Shown here: positions 1 to 6,321 of the stretch, piece by piece
How positions within the stretch are numbered: the stretch's first letter is position 1
Layout of the letters: each line of letters begins with the position of its first letter
NCBI GenBank assembly: GCA_949093475.1
Contig: CARXAY010000059.1
Coordinates: 1-7,411 of the forward strand
DNA: 7,411 bases
Origin: an uncultured Oscillospiraceae bacterium
GTDB taxonomy: Bacteria > Bacillota > Clostridia > Oscillospirales > Oscillospiraceae
Direction: 5' to 3'
Made by a program: the position numbers and the translations under genes
Notes under the pieces: model-generated
Seen by the model: only the letters and a program-made list of their open reading frames with translations
The model's database searches: none
Told to the model about the DNA's origin: nothing

Positions 1-762
1 TATTTCATATTTCCCGTGATATTCCTTGTCCATGGCCTCGTCGGCGGCGTCCAGCCACGCTGTTTGAGGTACGATAGCCCATTTTTGGGCGGGAAAGGCC
101 CGGTTCAGCCCCGGCGCGCGGTTTTTGGCGATCATGGCGGCCTCAATGGGGATCGTCCCGCTGCCGCAGAAGGGGTCGGCCAAGATCCCCTTGCCCCGGT
201 AGCGGGAGAGAAGCACCATGGCTGCCGCCAGCGTCTCCCGAAGGGGCGCACCGGTGTTCAGCGCCCGGTAGCCGCGCTTGTGGAGGGACGGCCCGCTGGT
301 ATCCACGCCGATGGTCACCGTGTCCTTTAAGATCAGGCAGCGCACGGAGTAGTCCGCCCCCGTCTCCGGGAGGGTGGTCAGCCCATACACGCCGCCCAGC
401 CGCTTGGCCACGGCCTTTTTCACCACGTTGCCGCAGGTCACCTCCGCGTGGAGCTGCGACCCCACGCATTGACAGCGCACGGGAAATTTCCCGTCCCGGG
501 GGATCAACTCCTCCCAAGGAAGGGCGGCGACCCCTTCAAACAGGGCGTCGAAGGTGTCCGCCGGGAAGCGGCCCAGCAGCACGATGACCCGCTCGCCGGT
601 ACGCAGGTTGAGATCGAGCCGGGGGAGCTGGGCAATGTCCCCCTCGCACAGCACCCGCCCGTCCTCCGAGCGGACATTGGAAAGGCCCAAGCGCTTACAC
701 TCCTGCGCCGCCACCCCCTCCAGCCCGAAAAGGGTGGGGATCACATAGGTATACTCCGTCAT
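1..762 (-). CDS. THUMP-domain class I SAM-dependent RNA methyltransferase (3' part missing)
   Basis: The frame is open from an ATG at 762-760 to the window edge, giving the first 254 residues; the C-terminus lies outside. Residues about 50-155 fit an RNA-binding THUMP region, followed by the linker with HKRGYR (161-166) and APLRETLAA (172-180). The SAM/catalytic motif ADPFCGSGTIPIEAA (195-209) is typical of N2-guanine methyltransferases of the RlmL/YpsC group, which modify 23S rRNA; family members are usually about 370-390 residues, so roughly two thirds is present. The exact target base cannot be read from sequence, so no symbol is given. The start is supported by a GGAGG at 770-774, 7 nt upstream of the ATG. 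The ATG overlaps the racemase stop by 4 bases (ATGA), so translation is probably coupled. It is the last visible gene of the recJ-rel operon. Family assignment is firm; specificity is inferred. Confidence 0.9.
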   Translation of the reverse strand, partial: MTEYTYVIPTLFGLEGVAAQECKRLGLSNVRSEDGRVLCEGDIAQLPRLDLNLRTGERVIVLLGRFPADTFDALFEGVAALPWEELIPRDGKFPVRCQCVGSQLHAEVTCGNVVKKAVAKRLGGVYGLTTLPETGADYSVRCLILKDTVTIGVDTSGPSLHKRGYRALNTGAPLRETLAAAMVLLSRYRGKGILADPFCGSGTIPIEAAMIAKNRAPGLNRAFPAQKWAIVPQTAWLDAADEAMDKEYHGKYEI

Positions 763-1481
763 GGCGCGTCCTCCGTCAGCTCCTTGCCGCAGGCGAGGAC
801 ACATTCCTCCGCCAGCACCTCCATGGCGTCGATATATCTGCCGTCGAGGGGGTGGTGCGCCCGGTAGACGGACAGCTCGGTGCAGCCCAGCACCGCCCCG
901 TCGCACCCCGCCCTCCGAACGGCGGCGTCGATCTTGGCAAAGAGGGCTTCGTCTCCCCGCTGCCCGGCCTTGATCTGGTCATAGATGAGAGTGGTGAGGA
1001 GGGCTTGGGTCTCCTTGTCCGGCGTCCAGCCCTCCACCCTCTCTTGGGCACAAATGTCCTGATAGATCCCCGCCTCCATCGCCCCCTGCGTGCCCAGCAG
1101 CGCCAGCTTTTGCACCCCCGCCGCCTTTGCCCGGCGGACGGCCAGATCGGGCATATGCAAAAAGGGGATGGACACCGCGGCCTGAATGGCAGGGGCAAAG
1201 TGATGGGCGGTGTTGCAGGTCATGGCAAGGCAGGTACACCCCGCCCCCTCCAAAATCTTCGCGTCGGCCACCAGCCGGGCCTCCACCGCGGCGGTGTCCC
1301 CGCACAAAATGGCGGCGGTGCGGTCGGGAACGGCGCAATCGCCGTAGATCAGCACGGGGATATGCTCCTGATCCCGGGCGGCCTTGGTGCGGCGGACGAG
1401 CCGGGCGTAAAAGAGCTGCGTGGCCTCCGGGCCCATGCCGCCCAGCACGCCCAGAAGGGGCTCTCGGTCTCTTTTTCTCAT
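759..1481 (-). CDS. Aspartate/glutamate racemase family protein
   Basis: This 240-residue protein belongs to the cofactor-independent Asp/Glu racemase superfamily, which interconverts L- and D-amino acids using two cysteines as acid and base. The N-terminal GVLGGMGPEAT (11-21) is the family signature. Catalytic cysteines are visible at Cys89 (MTCNTAHH) and Cys200 (LGCTEL), each in its expected motif, so the enzyme should be active. Length matches the family (about 230-245). The sequence resembles aspartate racemases (YgeA/RacX-like broad-specificity enzymes are also possible) more than MurI; substrate is not decidable here. No signal peptide or membrane segment is seen, so it is cytoplasmic. 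The ATG overlaps the rel stop as ATGA and has only a weak ribosome binding site (GGGTGACGGG just upstream), which fits translational coupling to rel. It in turn overlaps the methyltransferase start by 4 bases. Confidence 0.9.
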   Translation of the reverse strand: MRKRDREPLLGVLGGMGPEATQLFYARLVRRTKAARDQEHIPVLIYGDCAVPDRTAAILCGDTAAVEARLVADAKILEGAGCTCLAMTCNTAHHFAPAIQAAVSIPFLHMPDLAVRRAKAAGVQKLALLGTQGAMEAGIYQDICAQERVEGWTPDKETQALLTTLIYDQIKAGQRGDEALFAKIDAAVRRAGCDGAVLGCTELSVYRAHHPLDGRYIDAMEVLAEECVLACGKELTEDAP

Positions 1482-3715
1482 CCCGTCACCCGCTTTACCG
1501 TGCTGACGCCGTGGATCTGGCCCAGCTTGTGGGTCACCTGCTGGAGCTGGGTCTTGTCCTTCACCTCTAACTCCACCATCACCACGGCGGTGGCGTCCTC
1601 CATGCTCCGGGCGGAAAGGCCGCTCACCTTTACCTTCAAGGTGGACAGAACGGTGGCCACGTCCAGCGCCAGACCGTCCCGGTCAACGGCGGTCAGCTCC
1701 AAGGCGGTGCGGTAGCTCTCCAGATCGCCCTCCACCCAAGCCACGTTCACCCACCGGCCCGCCACCTGCGCGTCGGTGTGGTCAAACTGGGCGTTGGGGC
1801 AGTCCGCCCGGTGGACGGACACGCCGTAGCCCCTCGTAATGAACCCGATGACCGGGTCGCCGGGCACGGGGGTGCAGCACTTGGCGAACTTCACCATGCA
1901 GTTGCCCAGCCCCTCCACCACGATGCCGCTTTCGGTGTGCTTGGGGGCTTTTTGCAGGCCGGGAATGTTTCCTCCTCCGCCCACCCCGCCGGGGTAGATC
2001 ATCCCTCCCTGCTGGGGAAGGGGAGCGGGGGCTTTTGCCCCTTGGAGCTTGCCCAGACGGGCCAGCTCGTCCTTGATGCGTCCCCCCGCCTTCACGGCGG
2101 TCATGCCGCCGTAGCCGATGGCGGCGCACAGGTCGTCCCACGAGCCGGAGCCGACCTTTTTCAGAATGTGGGGCAGGTTTTCCTCGCTGACCACGTCGGC
2201 CACGGGGATGCCGAGGCGGCGCAGCTCATTTTCCAGCATCACCTTGCCCGTGGCGATGTTCTCCTCCCGCCGTTCCTTCTTGAACCACTGGCGGATCTTG
2301 TTGCGGGCCTCGTTGGATTTGCACAGCTTTACCCAGCCCCGGCTTGGGCCGTGGGCGTTTTTGGAGGTGATGATCTCCACAATGTCGCCGTTTTGGAGGG
2401 GGGTGTCAAAGGGCACGATGCGGCCGTTGATCTTCGCCCCGGTCATTTTGTTGCCGATGGCGGAGTGGATGGAGTAGGCAAAGTCAATGGGGTTCGCCCC
2501 GGCGGGCAGGCTCTTCACGTCCCCCTGCGGGGTAAAGACAAACACCTCGTCGGCAAACAGATCCACCTTCAGGCTGCGGACGAACTCCTCCGCGTCGGTA
2601 TCCTGCTGGCTCTCCAGCAGCTTGCGCACCCACTCAAAGGTCTCCTCGCTGCCCAGCGAGCCGTTGGCCAGCCCCTGCTTGTACTTCCAGTGGGCGGCGA
2701 CGCCGTATTCGGCGGTGTGGTGCATCTCTTGGGTGCGGATCTGCACCTCAAAGGGGATCCCCTCCCGGCCGATGACGGTGGTGTGGAGGGACTGGTAGCC
2801 GTTGGGCTTTGGCGTACCGATATAGTCCTTGAACCGGCCCAGAACGGGCTTGAAGAGGTCGTGGATACAGCCCAGAACGTTGTAGCAGTTTGGGATGTCG
2901 TCCACGATGACCCGGAAGGCGTAGAGGTCAAAGATCTCGTCCATGGTCTTGTTCTGGGTGTACATCTTGCGGTAGATGGAATAGATGTGCTTCACCCGGC
3001 CGTAGGCGGTGGCGTTGATGCCCTCGGCGGCCAGACGGTCGTTGATGCGCTTTTGGACGGAGGCCATGAACTCCTCGTGGGCGGAGGATTTCGCCGCCAG
3101 ATCCTGCTCGATCTCCTTATACCCGATGGGATCGAGGTATTGGAGGGCCAAGTCCTCCAGCTCCCACTTCACCCGCTGCATTCCGAGGCGGTGGGCGATG
3201 GGGGCGTAAATTTCCATGGTCTCCAGCGCCTTTTCCCGCTGTTTTTTCGGGGGCTGGAACTGGAGGGTACGCATATTGTGGAGGCGGTCGCAAATTTTGA
3301 TGAGAATGACCCGCACGTCTTGGGACATGGCCATGAGCATCTTGCGGAGGTTCTCCATCTGCTCCTCTTCCTTGGTGACGTACTGCACGCGGGTGAGCTT
3401 GGTCACTCCCTCCACCAGCCCGGCCACCGTCTCCCCAAAGAGCTTGGCGATGTCCTCATGGGTCGAGCCGGTGTCCTCAATGCAGTCGTGGAGCAGGGCG
3501 GCGACGATGGAGTCGGTGTCCAGCTCCAGCTCCGCCACAATGGACGCCACATGGAGGGGGTGGGTGATGTACGGCTCTCCCGACTTGCGTACCTGTCCGG
3601 CGTGCTGGGCGTCGGCATAGCGGAACGCCTCGCGCACCCGCTCTAAATTCGCGCCCCGGTTGTTTTTTCGGATCTGTTCCACCAGACCTTCAAATTGTGC
3701 CAAAATAGGATCCAT
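1478..3715 (-). CDS. relA: Bifunctional (p)ppGpp synthetase/hydrolase (Rel/SpoT family)
   Basis: This 745-residue long RSH enzyme makes and degrades the alarmone (p)ppGpp in response to amino-acid starvation sensed on the ribosome. Domains in order: the HD hydrolase (about 25-155) has His52, His76-Asp77, Glu80-Asp81 and Asn147 in CDRLHNMRT, so hydrolysis should work. The synthetase (about 210-345) has GRVKHIYSIYRKM (239-251), Asp263, RFKDYI (294-299), Tyr307 in GYQSLHTT and Glu323 in FEVQIRTQEMH. RFKDYI is the form seen in bifunctional Rel rather than monofunctional RelA. A TGS domain (about 389-450), a helical region, a Cys/His motif (CCTPVPGD 613-620, His635, Cys639) and a C-terminal ACT domain (about 665-745) complete it. 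A Gly/Pro-rich linker occupies about 560-592. The start is fixed by an AGGAGG at 3723-3728, 7 nt from the ATG. It lies 13 nt after recJ. In Bacillota the gene is called rel or relA. Confidence 0.97.
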   Translation of the reverse strand: MDPILAQFEGLVEQIRKNNRGANLERVREAFRYADAQHAGQVRKSGEPYITHPLHVASIVAELELDTDSIVAALLHDCIEDTGSTHEDIAKLFGETVAGLVEGVTKLTRVQYVTKEEEQMENLRKMLMAMSQDVRVILIKICDRLHNMRTLQFQPPKKQREKALETMEIYAPIAHRLGMQRVKWELEDLALQYLDPIGYKEIEQDLAAKSSAHEEFMASVQKRINDRLAAEGINATAYGRVKHIYSIYRKMYTQNKTMDEIFDLYAFRVIVDDIPNCYNVLGCIHDLFKPVLGRFKDYIGTPKPNGYQSLHTTVIGREGIPFEVQIRTQEMHHTAEYGVAAHWKYKQGLANGSLGSEETFEWVRKLLESQQDTDAEEFVRSLKVDLFADEVFVFTPQGDVKSLPAGANPIDFAYSIHSAIGNKMTGAKINGRIVPFDTPLQNGDIVEIITSKNAHGPSRGWVKLCKSNEARNKIRQWFKKERREENIATGKVMLENELRRLGIPVADVVSEENLPHILKKVGSGSWDDLCAAIGYGGMTAVKAGGRIKDELARLGKLQGAKAPAPLPQQGGMIYPGGVGGGGNIPGLQKAPKHTESGIVVEGLGNCMVKFAKCCTPVPGDPVIGFITRGYGVSVHRADCPNAQFDHTDAQVAGRWVNVAWVEGDLESYRTALELTAVDRDGLALDVATVLSTLKVKVSGLSARSMEDATAVVMVELEVKDKTQLQQVTHKLGQIHGVSTVKRVTG

Positions 3716-3722
3716 CCTTCTC

Positions 3723-3728
3723 CCTCCT
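3723..3728 (-). promoter_or_regulatory. Ribosome binding site of relA, abutting the recJ stop codon
   Basis: A perfect AGGAGG follows immediately after the recJ TGA (3731-3729) with 7 nt to the relA ATG. Ribosomes ending recJ therefore sit on the relA start signal, so re-initiation is possible, but the site is strong enough for independent initiation. No promoter or terminator fits in the 13-nt gap, so relA depends on transcription from upstream. Confidence 0.85.
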
Positions 3729-5768
3729 TCAGCCTTCGGCGGCCCACTGGTTCAGCGCCGCTAAAATGGGGCTTTCCTCCAGCTCTACCTTCGGCCCTTT
3801 GGGCCGCAGGATGACGTTAAAGCAGTCCTTGGCGGCGGCTTCCACCGTCAGCAGTCCCCGCTCGGCAAAGACCTCCAGCCCCACCATGGTGCGCCCCAAG
3901 CTCTCCTGAAGCTCCATAGTCTGGGCCAGCCGATAGGAAAGGTGCGCCGCAGATTCCATCCACAAGGGGGCTTCCGCGCGCAGATACCGCCACAGGGCCT
4001 CAAACTCCGAGCGGGTGGGGATCAGAGCGCGGGCCTCCCGGGGGGTCAGGGCCTCCCCCTCGCGGAATTTTTGATAGAGCTGCCGCTCGCAGAGAAGCTC
4101 GGCCACATCCCGCACGTCCTGAAGGACGAGCTGAACGCTCTTTTTGCCGTGGTAGCTGTTGATCTGGGGGGAGAAGGCCACGTCCACCCGGTCGCCCAGA
4201 CGGTAGGCCCACTCCTCCTTGGGGTAGGAGAAAAAGATCGCCGCCAGCCGGTCGTCCCGGCTTCTCAGGCGCAGGCGCATATGCTTGCCCTCCGCCCCCA
4301 CCTCGTCCATGGCGATGACGCTGGCACGGGGCAGCAAAAACACGGGCTTTGGATTCCCCGCGCCAAAGGGCTCTAAGATGTCCAGCCCCTCCACCTCCTC
4401 TACGTTGAGCAGGCGGGTGTCGGGCAGCTCCACGTCCACGGTGAGGACGCTCTCCGCCCCCTCCGTCCGGTGGGCCGCCACCCATTGGCACAGCCGCCGC
4501 CGCAGGGCGGGGATGTTCTCCTCCCGGACGGTAAAGCCCGCCGCCATGGCGTGGCCGCCAAAGCCCTCCAAAAGATCGGCGCAGCTCTCCAGCGCGTCGA
4601 ACAGGCACACGCCGCCGTAGCTGCGGCACGAACCCTTACCCATCCGCACGCCATGCACCGTGTCCACGGCGATCATAAAGGCCGGGCGGTGCAGCCGCTC
4701 GGCCAGACGGGAGGCCACGATGCCCACCACGCCCTGATGCCAGCCCTCCCCGGCCAGAACGATGGCGGCGTCCTCCGCCGCTTCCTCCTCCGCCCGGGCC
4801 GCGCAGACCCGGAAGATCTCTCCCTCCAGCGCCTGCCGCCGGTGGTTCAGCTCGCACAGCTCCTCCGCCAGAGACTGGGCCTCCAGATAGGTGGGGCTGA
4901 GGAGAAGGGCCACGGAGATCTCGGTGACTCCCAGACGGCCTGCGGCGTTGAGCCGGGGGGCTAAGGTGTAGCCCAGCGTTACGGCGGTGGCCCGATCCTC
5001 CGCCCCCGCCGCGTCCAAGAGGGCGCGGATGCCGGGCCGCGGCGAGGTGTTGATGGCCGCAAGCCCCTGATGGACAATGGCGCGGTTTTCCCCGGTGAGG
5101 GGCATCACGTCCGCCACCGTGCCCAGCGCGGCCAGATCCACATAGGTCTTCCAGTCCGCGCCCAGCGCCATGGCCAGCTTGAGAGCCACGCCCACCCCCG
5201 CCAGCCCCTTGAAGGGGTAAGTACAGTCCGGGCGGTGGGGGTCGACCACCGCCAGCGCGCCGGGCAAAACCTCCTTGCAGGCGTGGTGGTCGGTGACGAT
5301 CACGTCCAGCCCAAGGCTTTTGGCGTACTCCACCTCGTCCACGGCGGTGATGCCGCAGTCCACCGTCACCACCACCTGCGCCCCCTGCTCCTTCAGGGCG
5401 TCCAGCCCGCTGCGGTTGAGGCCGTAGCCGTCCTCCAGACGGCGGGGGATGTGCCACAGCGCTTTCGCTCCCCGGCGGCGGAAAAAGTCGTAAAGAAGGC
5501 AGGTCGCGGTCACGCCGTCCACGTCGTAGTCGCCGTAGACCGCGATGGTCTCTCCGTCGGCAATGGCCCGCTCCAGCCGGGCCGCCGCCTTGTCCATATC
5601 CTTCATTTTCATGGGGTCTTGGAAGAGTCCGGGGTCGCAGCGCAGGAATTCCCGCGCCGCCTCCTCCCCCACGATGCCCCGGGCGGCCAGCACCCGGCCC
5701 ACCAGCTCGCCCACGCCGTCCAAGGGCCGCCCCTGCGCGGGGGCGACGGCCCAGCTGTCGTATTTCAT
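3729..5768 (-). CDS. recJ: Single-stranded-DNA-specific 5'-3' exonuclease RecJ
   Basis: The 679-residue protein is a DHH-family nuclease that degrades single-stranded DNA 5' to 3' in RecF-pathway recombination, mismatch repair and base excision repair. The metal-binding motifs are intact: AVYGDYDVDGV (76-86), VTVDCGI (134-140), VTDHH (158-162) and VDPHRPDC (175-182). PRLNAAGRLG (271-280) and the DHHA1 part with GWHQGVVGIVASRL (342-355) and GGHAMAAGF (404-412) follow. The OB-fold region lies about 450-560, and a C-terminal extension (about 560-679) of the type seen in Bacillota RecJ ends the protein. Length is between E. coli RecJ (577) and B. subtilis RecJ (about 786). The substitution GSCRS (379-383) where GSGRS is usual is minor. 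The ATG at 5768-5766 has a GAGGG 7 nt upstream. It is the first gene of the operon, behind its own promoter. Confidence 0.97.
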   Translation of the reverse strand: MKYDSWAVAPAQGRPLDGVGELVGRVLAARGIVGEEAAREFLRCDPGLFQDPMKMKDMDKAAARLERAIADGETIAVYGDYDVDGVTATCLLYDFFRRRGAKALWHIPRRLEDGYGLNRSGLDALKEQGAQVVVTVDCGITAVDEVEYAKSLGLDVIVTDHHACKEVLPGALAVVDPHRPDCTYPFKGLAGVGVALKLAMALGADWKTYVDLAALGTVADVMPLTGENRAIVHQGLAAINTSPRPGIRALLDAAGAEDRATAVTLGYTLAPRLNAAGRLGVTEISVALLLSPTYLEAQSLAEELCELNHRRQALEGEIFRVCAARAEEEAAEDAAIVLAGEGWHQGVVGIVASRLAERLHRPAFMIAVDTVHGVRMGKGSCRSYGGVCLFDALESCADLLEGFGGHAMAAGFTVREENIPALRRRLCQWVAAHRTEGAESVLTVDVELPDTRLLNVEEVEGLDILEPFGAGNPKPVFLLPRASVIAMDEVGAEGKHMRLRLRSRDDRLAAIFFSYPKEEWAYRLGDRVDVAFSPQINSYHGKKSVQLVLQDVRDVAELLCERQLYQKFREGEALTPREARALIPTRSEFEALWRYLRAEAPLWMESAAHLSYRLAQTMELQESLGRTMVGLEVFAERGLLTVEAAAKDCFNVILRPKGPKVELEESPILAALNQWAAEG

Positions 5769-5821
5769 GTCGTTTCCCTCGGCTCTGACGGAGCGCCGCT
5801 GCGCCCCGCACGCAAAAATTT
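5769..5821 (-). promoter_or_regulatory. Short recJ 5' leader with ribosome binding site
   Basis: The predicted leader between the likely transcription start (about 5821) and the recJ ATG is roughly 52 nt. It holds GAGGG at 5776-5780, 7 nt from the ATG, and a weak GC-rich hairpin just before it (GCTC and GAGC around a CGTCA loop). I see no riboswitch, T-box or leader peptide in it. Confidence 0.55.
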
Positions 5822-5827
5822 GAGTTT

Positions 5828-5856
5828 ATTGTATCATTTCGGCCGGGAAATTGCAA
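5828..5856 (-). promoter_or_regulatory. Sigma-A-type extended -10 promoter of the recJ-relA operon
   Basis: Read on the minus strand, a -35 box TTGCAA (5856-5851), a spacer of exactly 17 nt (5850-5834) and a -10 box TACAAT (5833-5828) are present. A TG one base before the -10 makes it an extended -10. The DNA downstream is A/T-rich, and the start would be an A near 5821. Spacing and position, about 60 nt upstream of recJ, both support function. This is a sequence match only; no start site was measured. Confidence 0.85.
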
Positions 5857-5857
5857 G

Positions 5858-5889
5858 AAAAACCGCCACCTCGGAGGGTGGCGGTTTTT
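5858..5889 (-). terminator. Rho-independent terminator ending the htrA/small-protein unit
   Basis: An 8-bp GC-rich stem (CCGCCACC 5863-5870 with GGTGGCGG 5877-5884, 6-nt loop) is flanked by five A and five T, giving up to 13 pairs. Read on the minus strand it is followed by TTTTT. Because both flanks are symmetric it could in principle stop transcription from either side, but only minus-strand genes are nearby. It ends one base before the recJ promoter -35 box, so it insulates the two units. Confidence 0.85.
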
Positions 5890-5906
5890 GGGTTGGTTGG
5901 TTGGGG
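5890..5906 (+). other. G-run patch (possible two-layer G-quadruplex)
   Basis: On the plus strand four runs of two or more G are separated by TT only (GGGTTGGTTGGTTGGGG). Such a pattern can fold into a two-layer quadruplex in DNA. The mRNA from the minus strand would carry the C-rich complement just before the terminator hairpin. Whether it folds in the cell is unknown; it may be just a spacer. Confidence 0.4.
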
Positions 5907-5916
5907 CTGTCACGCT

Positions 5917-6029
5917 CCCGTTGGACACGCCGCGGCGCGGCTTCCCGGCCCTTGGCAAAATGCCGCTGGGCTGCGCCCAGCCTGTTTTTGCCGTGCGGGC
6001 CGCTCCATCCGCGCCTGCGTGTCTACGGG
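5917..6029. repeat. Long nested imperfect palindrome in the intergenic region
   Basis: Six successive arm pairs are nested around one centre: CCCGT 5917-5921 with ACGGG 6025-6029; GACACGC 5924-5930 with GCGTGTC 6017-6023; GGCGCGG 5934-5940 with CCGCGCC 6009-6015; GGCCC 5947-5951 with GGGCC 5997-6001; GGCAAAA 5954-5960 with TTTTGCC 5986-5992; and GCTGGGC 5965-5971 with GCCCAGC 5975-5981 around a 3-nt loop. This is 38 paired bases with small internal loops; three more pairs (CGC 5913-5915 with GCG 6032-6034) may extend it. It fills nearly all the space between the small-gene stop (6039) and the terminator. It has no coding potential that I can support. It could be a dispersed structured repeat, a MITE-like remnant, or a structured 3' UTR/small RNA. 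Confidence 0.8.
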
Positions 6030-6038
6030 TCGCGCTTC

Positions 6039-6242
6039 TTATTCGTCCCAATCCGTATAATCCTCGTCCTCCGCGCCGGGGATGCAGCAGCCCTCGGCAT
6101 ACTGGCGGCGGGAGCGGAGCTTATTCACCACAGCCCCGATGCCGTCCATGATCTGATCCCAAAAGGCGATCACGGTACACACGGCGGCGGCCGTGGTCAG
6201 CGCCAGCGCGACCACCTTCAACACAAAACGGGCAACTTTCAT
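6039..6242 (-). CDS. Small single-pass membrane protein of unknown function
   Basis: This 67-residue protein is not one I can name. Residues about 4-27 form a hydrophobic segment (VALALTTAAAVCTVIAF is its core) preceded by Lys3, Arg5 and Lys9, so a single membrane helix is likely. A basic patch (KLRSRRQ 41-47) follows, then a Cys pair (52-53) and a strongly acidic, aromatic tail (EDEDYTDWDE). By the positive-inside rule, the basic patch after the helix suggests a cytoplasmic C-terminus, but orientation is uncertain. The ATG is well supported by AAGGAGG at 6252-6258 with 9 nt spacing, and it has its own promoter. It lies 79 nt after htrA and ends 4-10 nt before the palindrome. Small proteins of this layout are common in clostridia as hypotheticals. 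The gene call is good; function is unknown. Confidence 0.82.
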   Translation of the reverse strand: MKVARFVLKVVALALTTAAAVCTVIAFWDQIMDGIGAVVNKLRSRRQYAEGCCIPGAEDEDYTDWDE

Positions 6243-6275
6243 AGAAGAACGCCTCCTTGCAGCTTAGTTTCTTCT

Positions 6276-6304
6276 ATTCTACACGATTCATCCGAGGATT
6301 GCAA
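6276..6304 (-). promoter_or_regulatory. Sigma-A-type promoter of the small membrane-protein gene
   Basis: On the minus strand a -35 box TTGCAA (6304-6299), a 17-nt spacer and a -10 box TAGAAT (6281-6276) lie in the 79-nt gap after htrA. The start would be near 6269, giving a leader of about 27 nt that contains the AAGGAGG. No terminator separates it from htrA, so htrA read-through probably also covers the small gene. Confidence 0.75.
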
Positions 6305-6321
6305 TGGGTTTTTTGCGAAAA

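Noticed and set aside
448..867. Plus-strand open frames over the methyltransferase and racemase
   Set aside because: They are antisense to well-supported genes, carry no motif, and have no convincing start signals.
1778..3646. 622-residue open frame on the plus strand opposite relA
   Set aside because: It lies wholly antisense to a confidently identified Rel with all motifs intact. Its translation is rich in Gly, Val, His and Leu with no recognisable domain. Long antisense frames are usual in GC-rich genes because stop codons are rare.
759..5768. The recJ-relA-racemase-methyltransferase cluster as a new defence or toxin system
   Set aside because: Each gene is a housekeeping family with intact motifs, recJ and relA are commonly near each other in Bacillota, and no mobile or defence gene is in the window.
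4636..6051. 471-residue minus-strand frame overlapping recJ in another phase
   Set aside because: It is extremely Gly/Arg/Pro-rich, overlaps the terminator and promoter, and shares DNA with recJ whose conserved motifs are intact.
6301..6321. Possible terminator right after htrA (GCAA with TTGC near an A/T run)
   Set aside because: The stem is only about 4 bp and lacks GC content, so it is too weak to call; the next real terminator is at 5858-5889.
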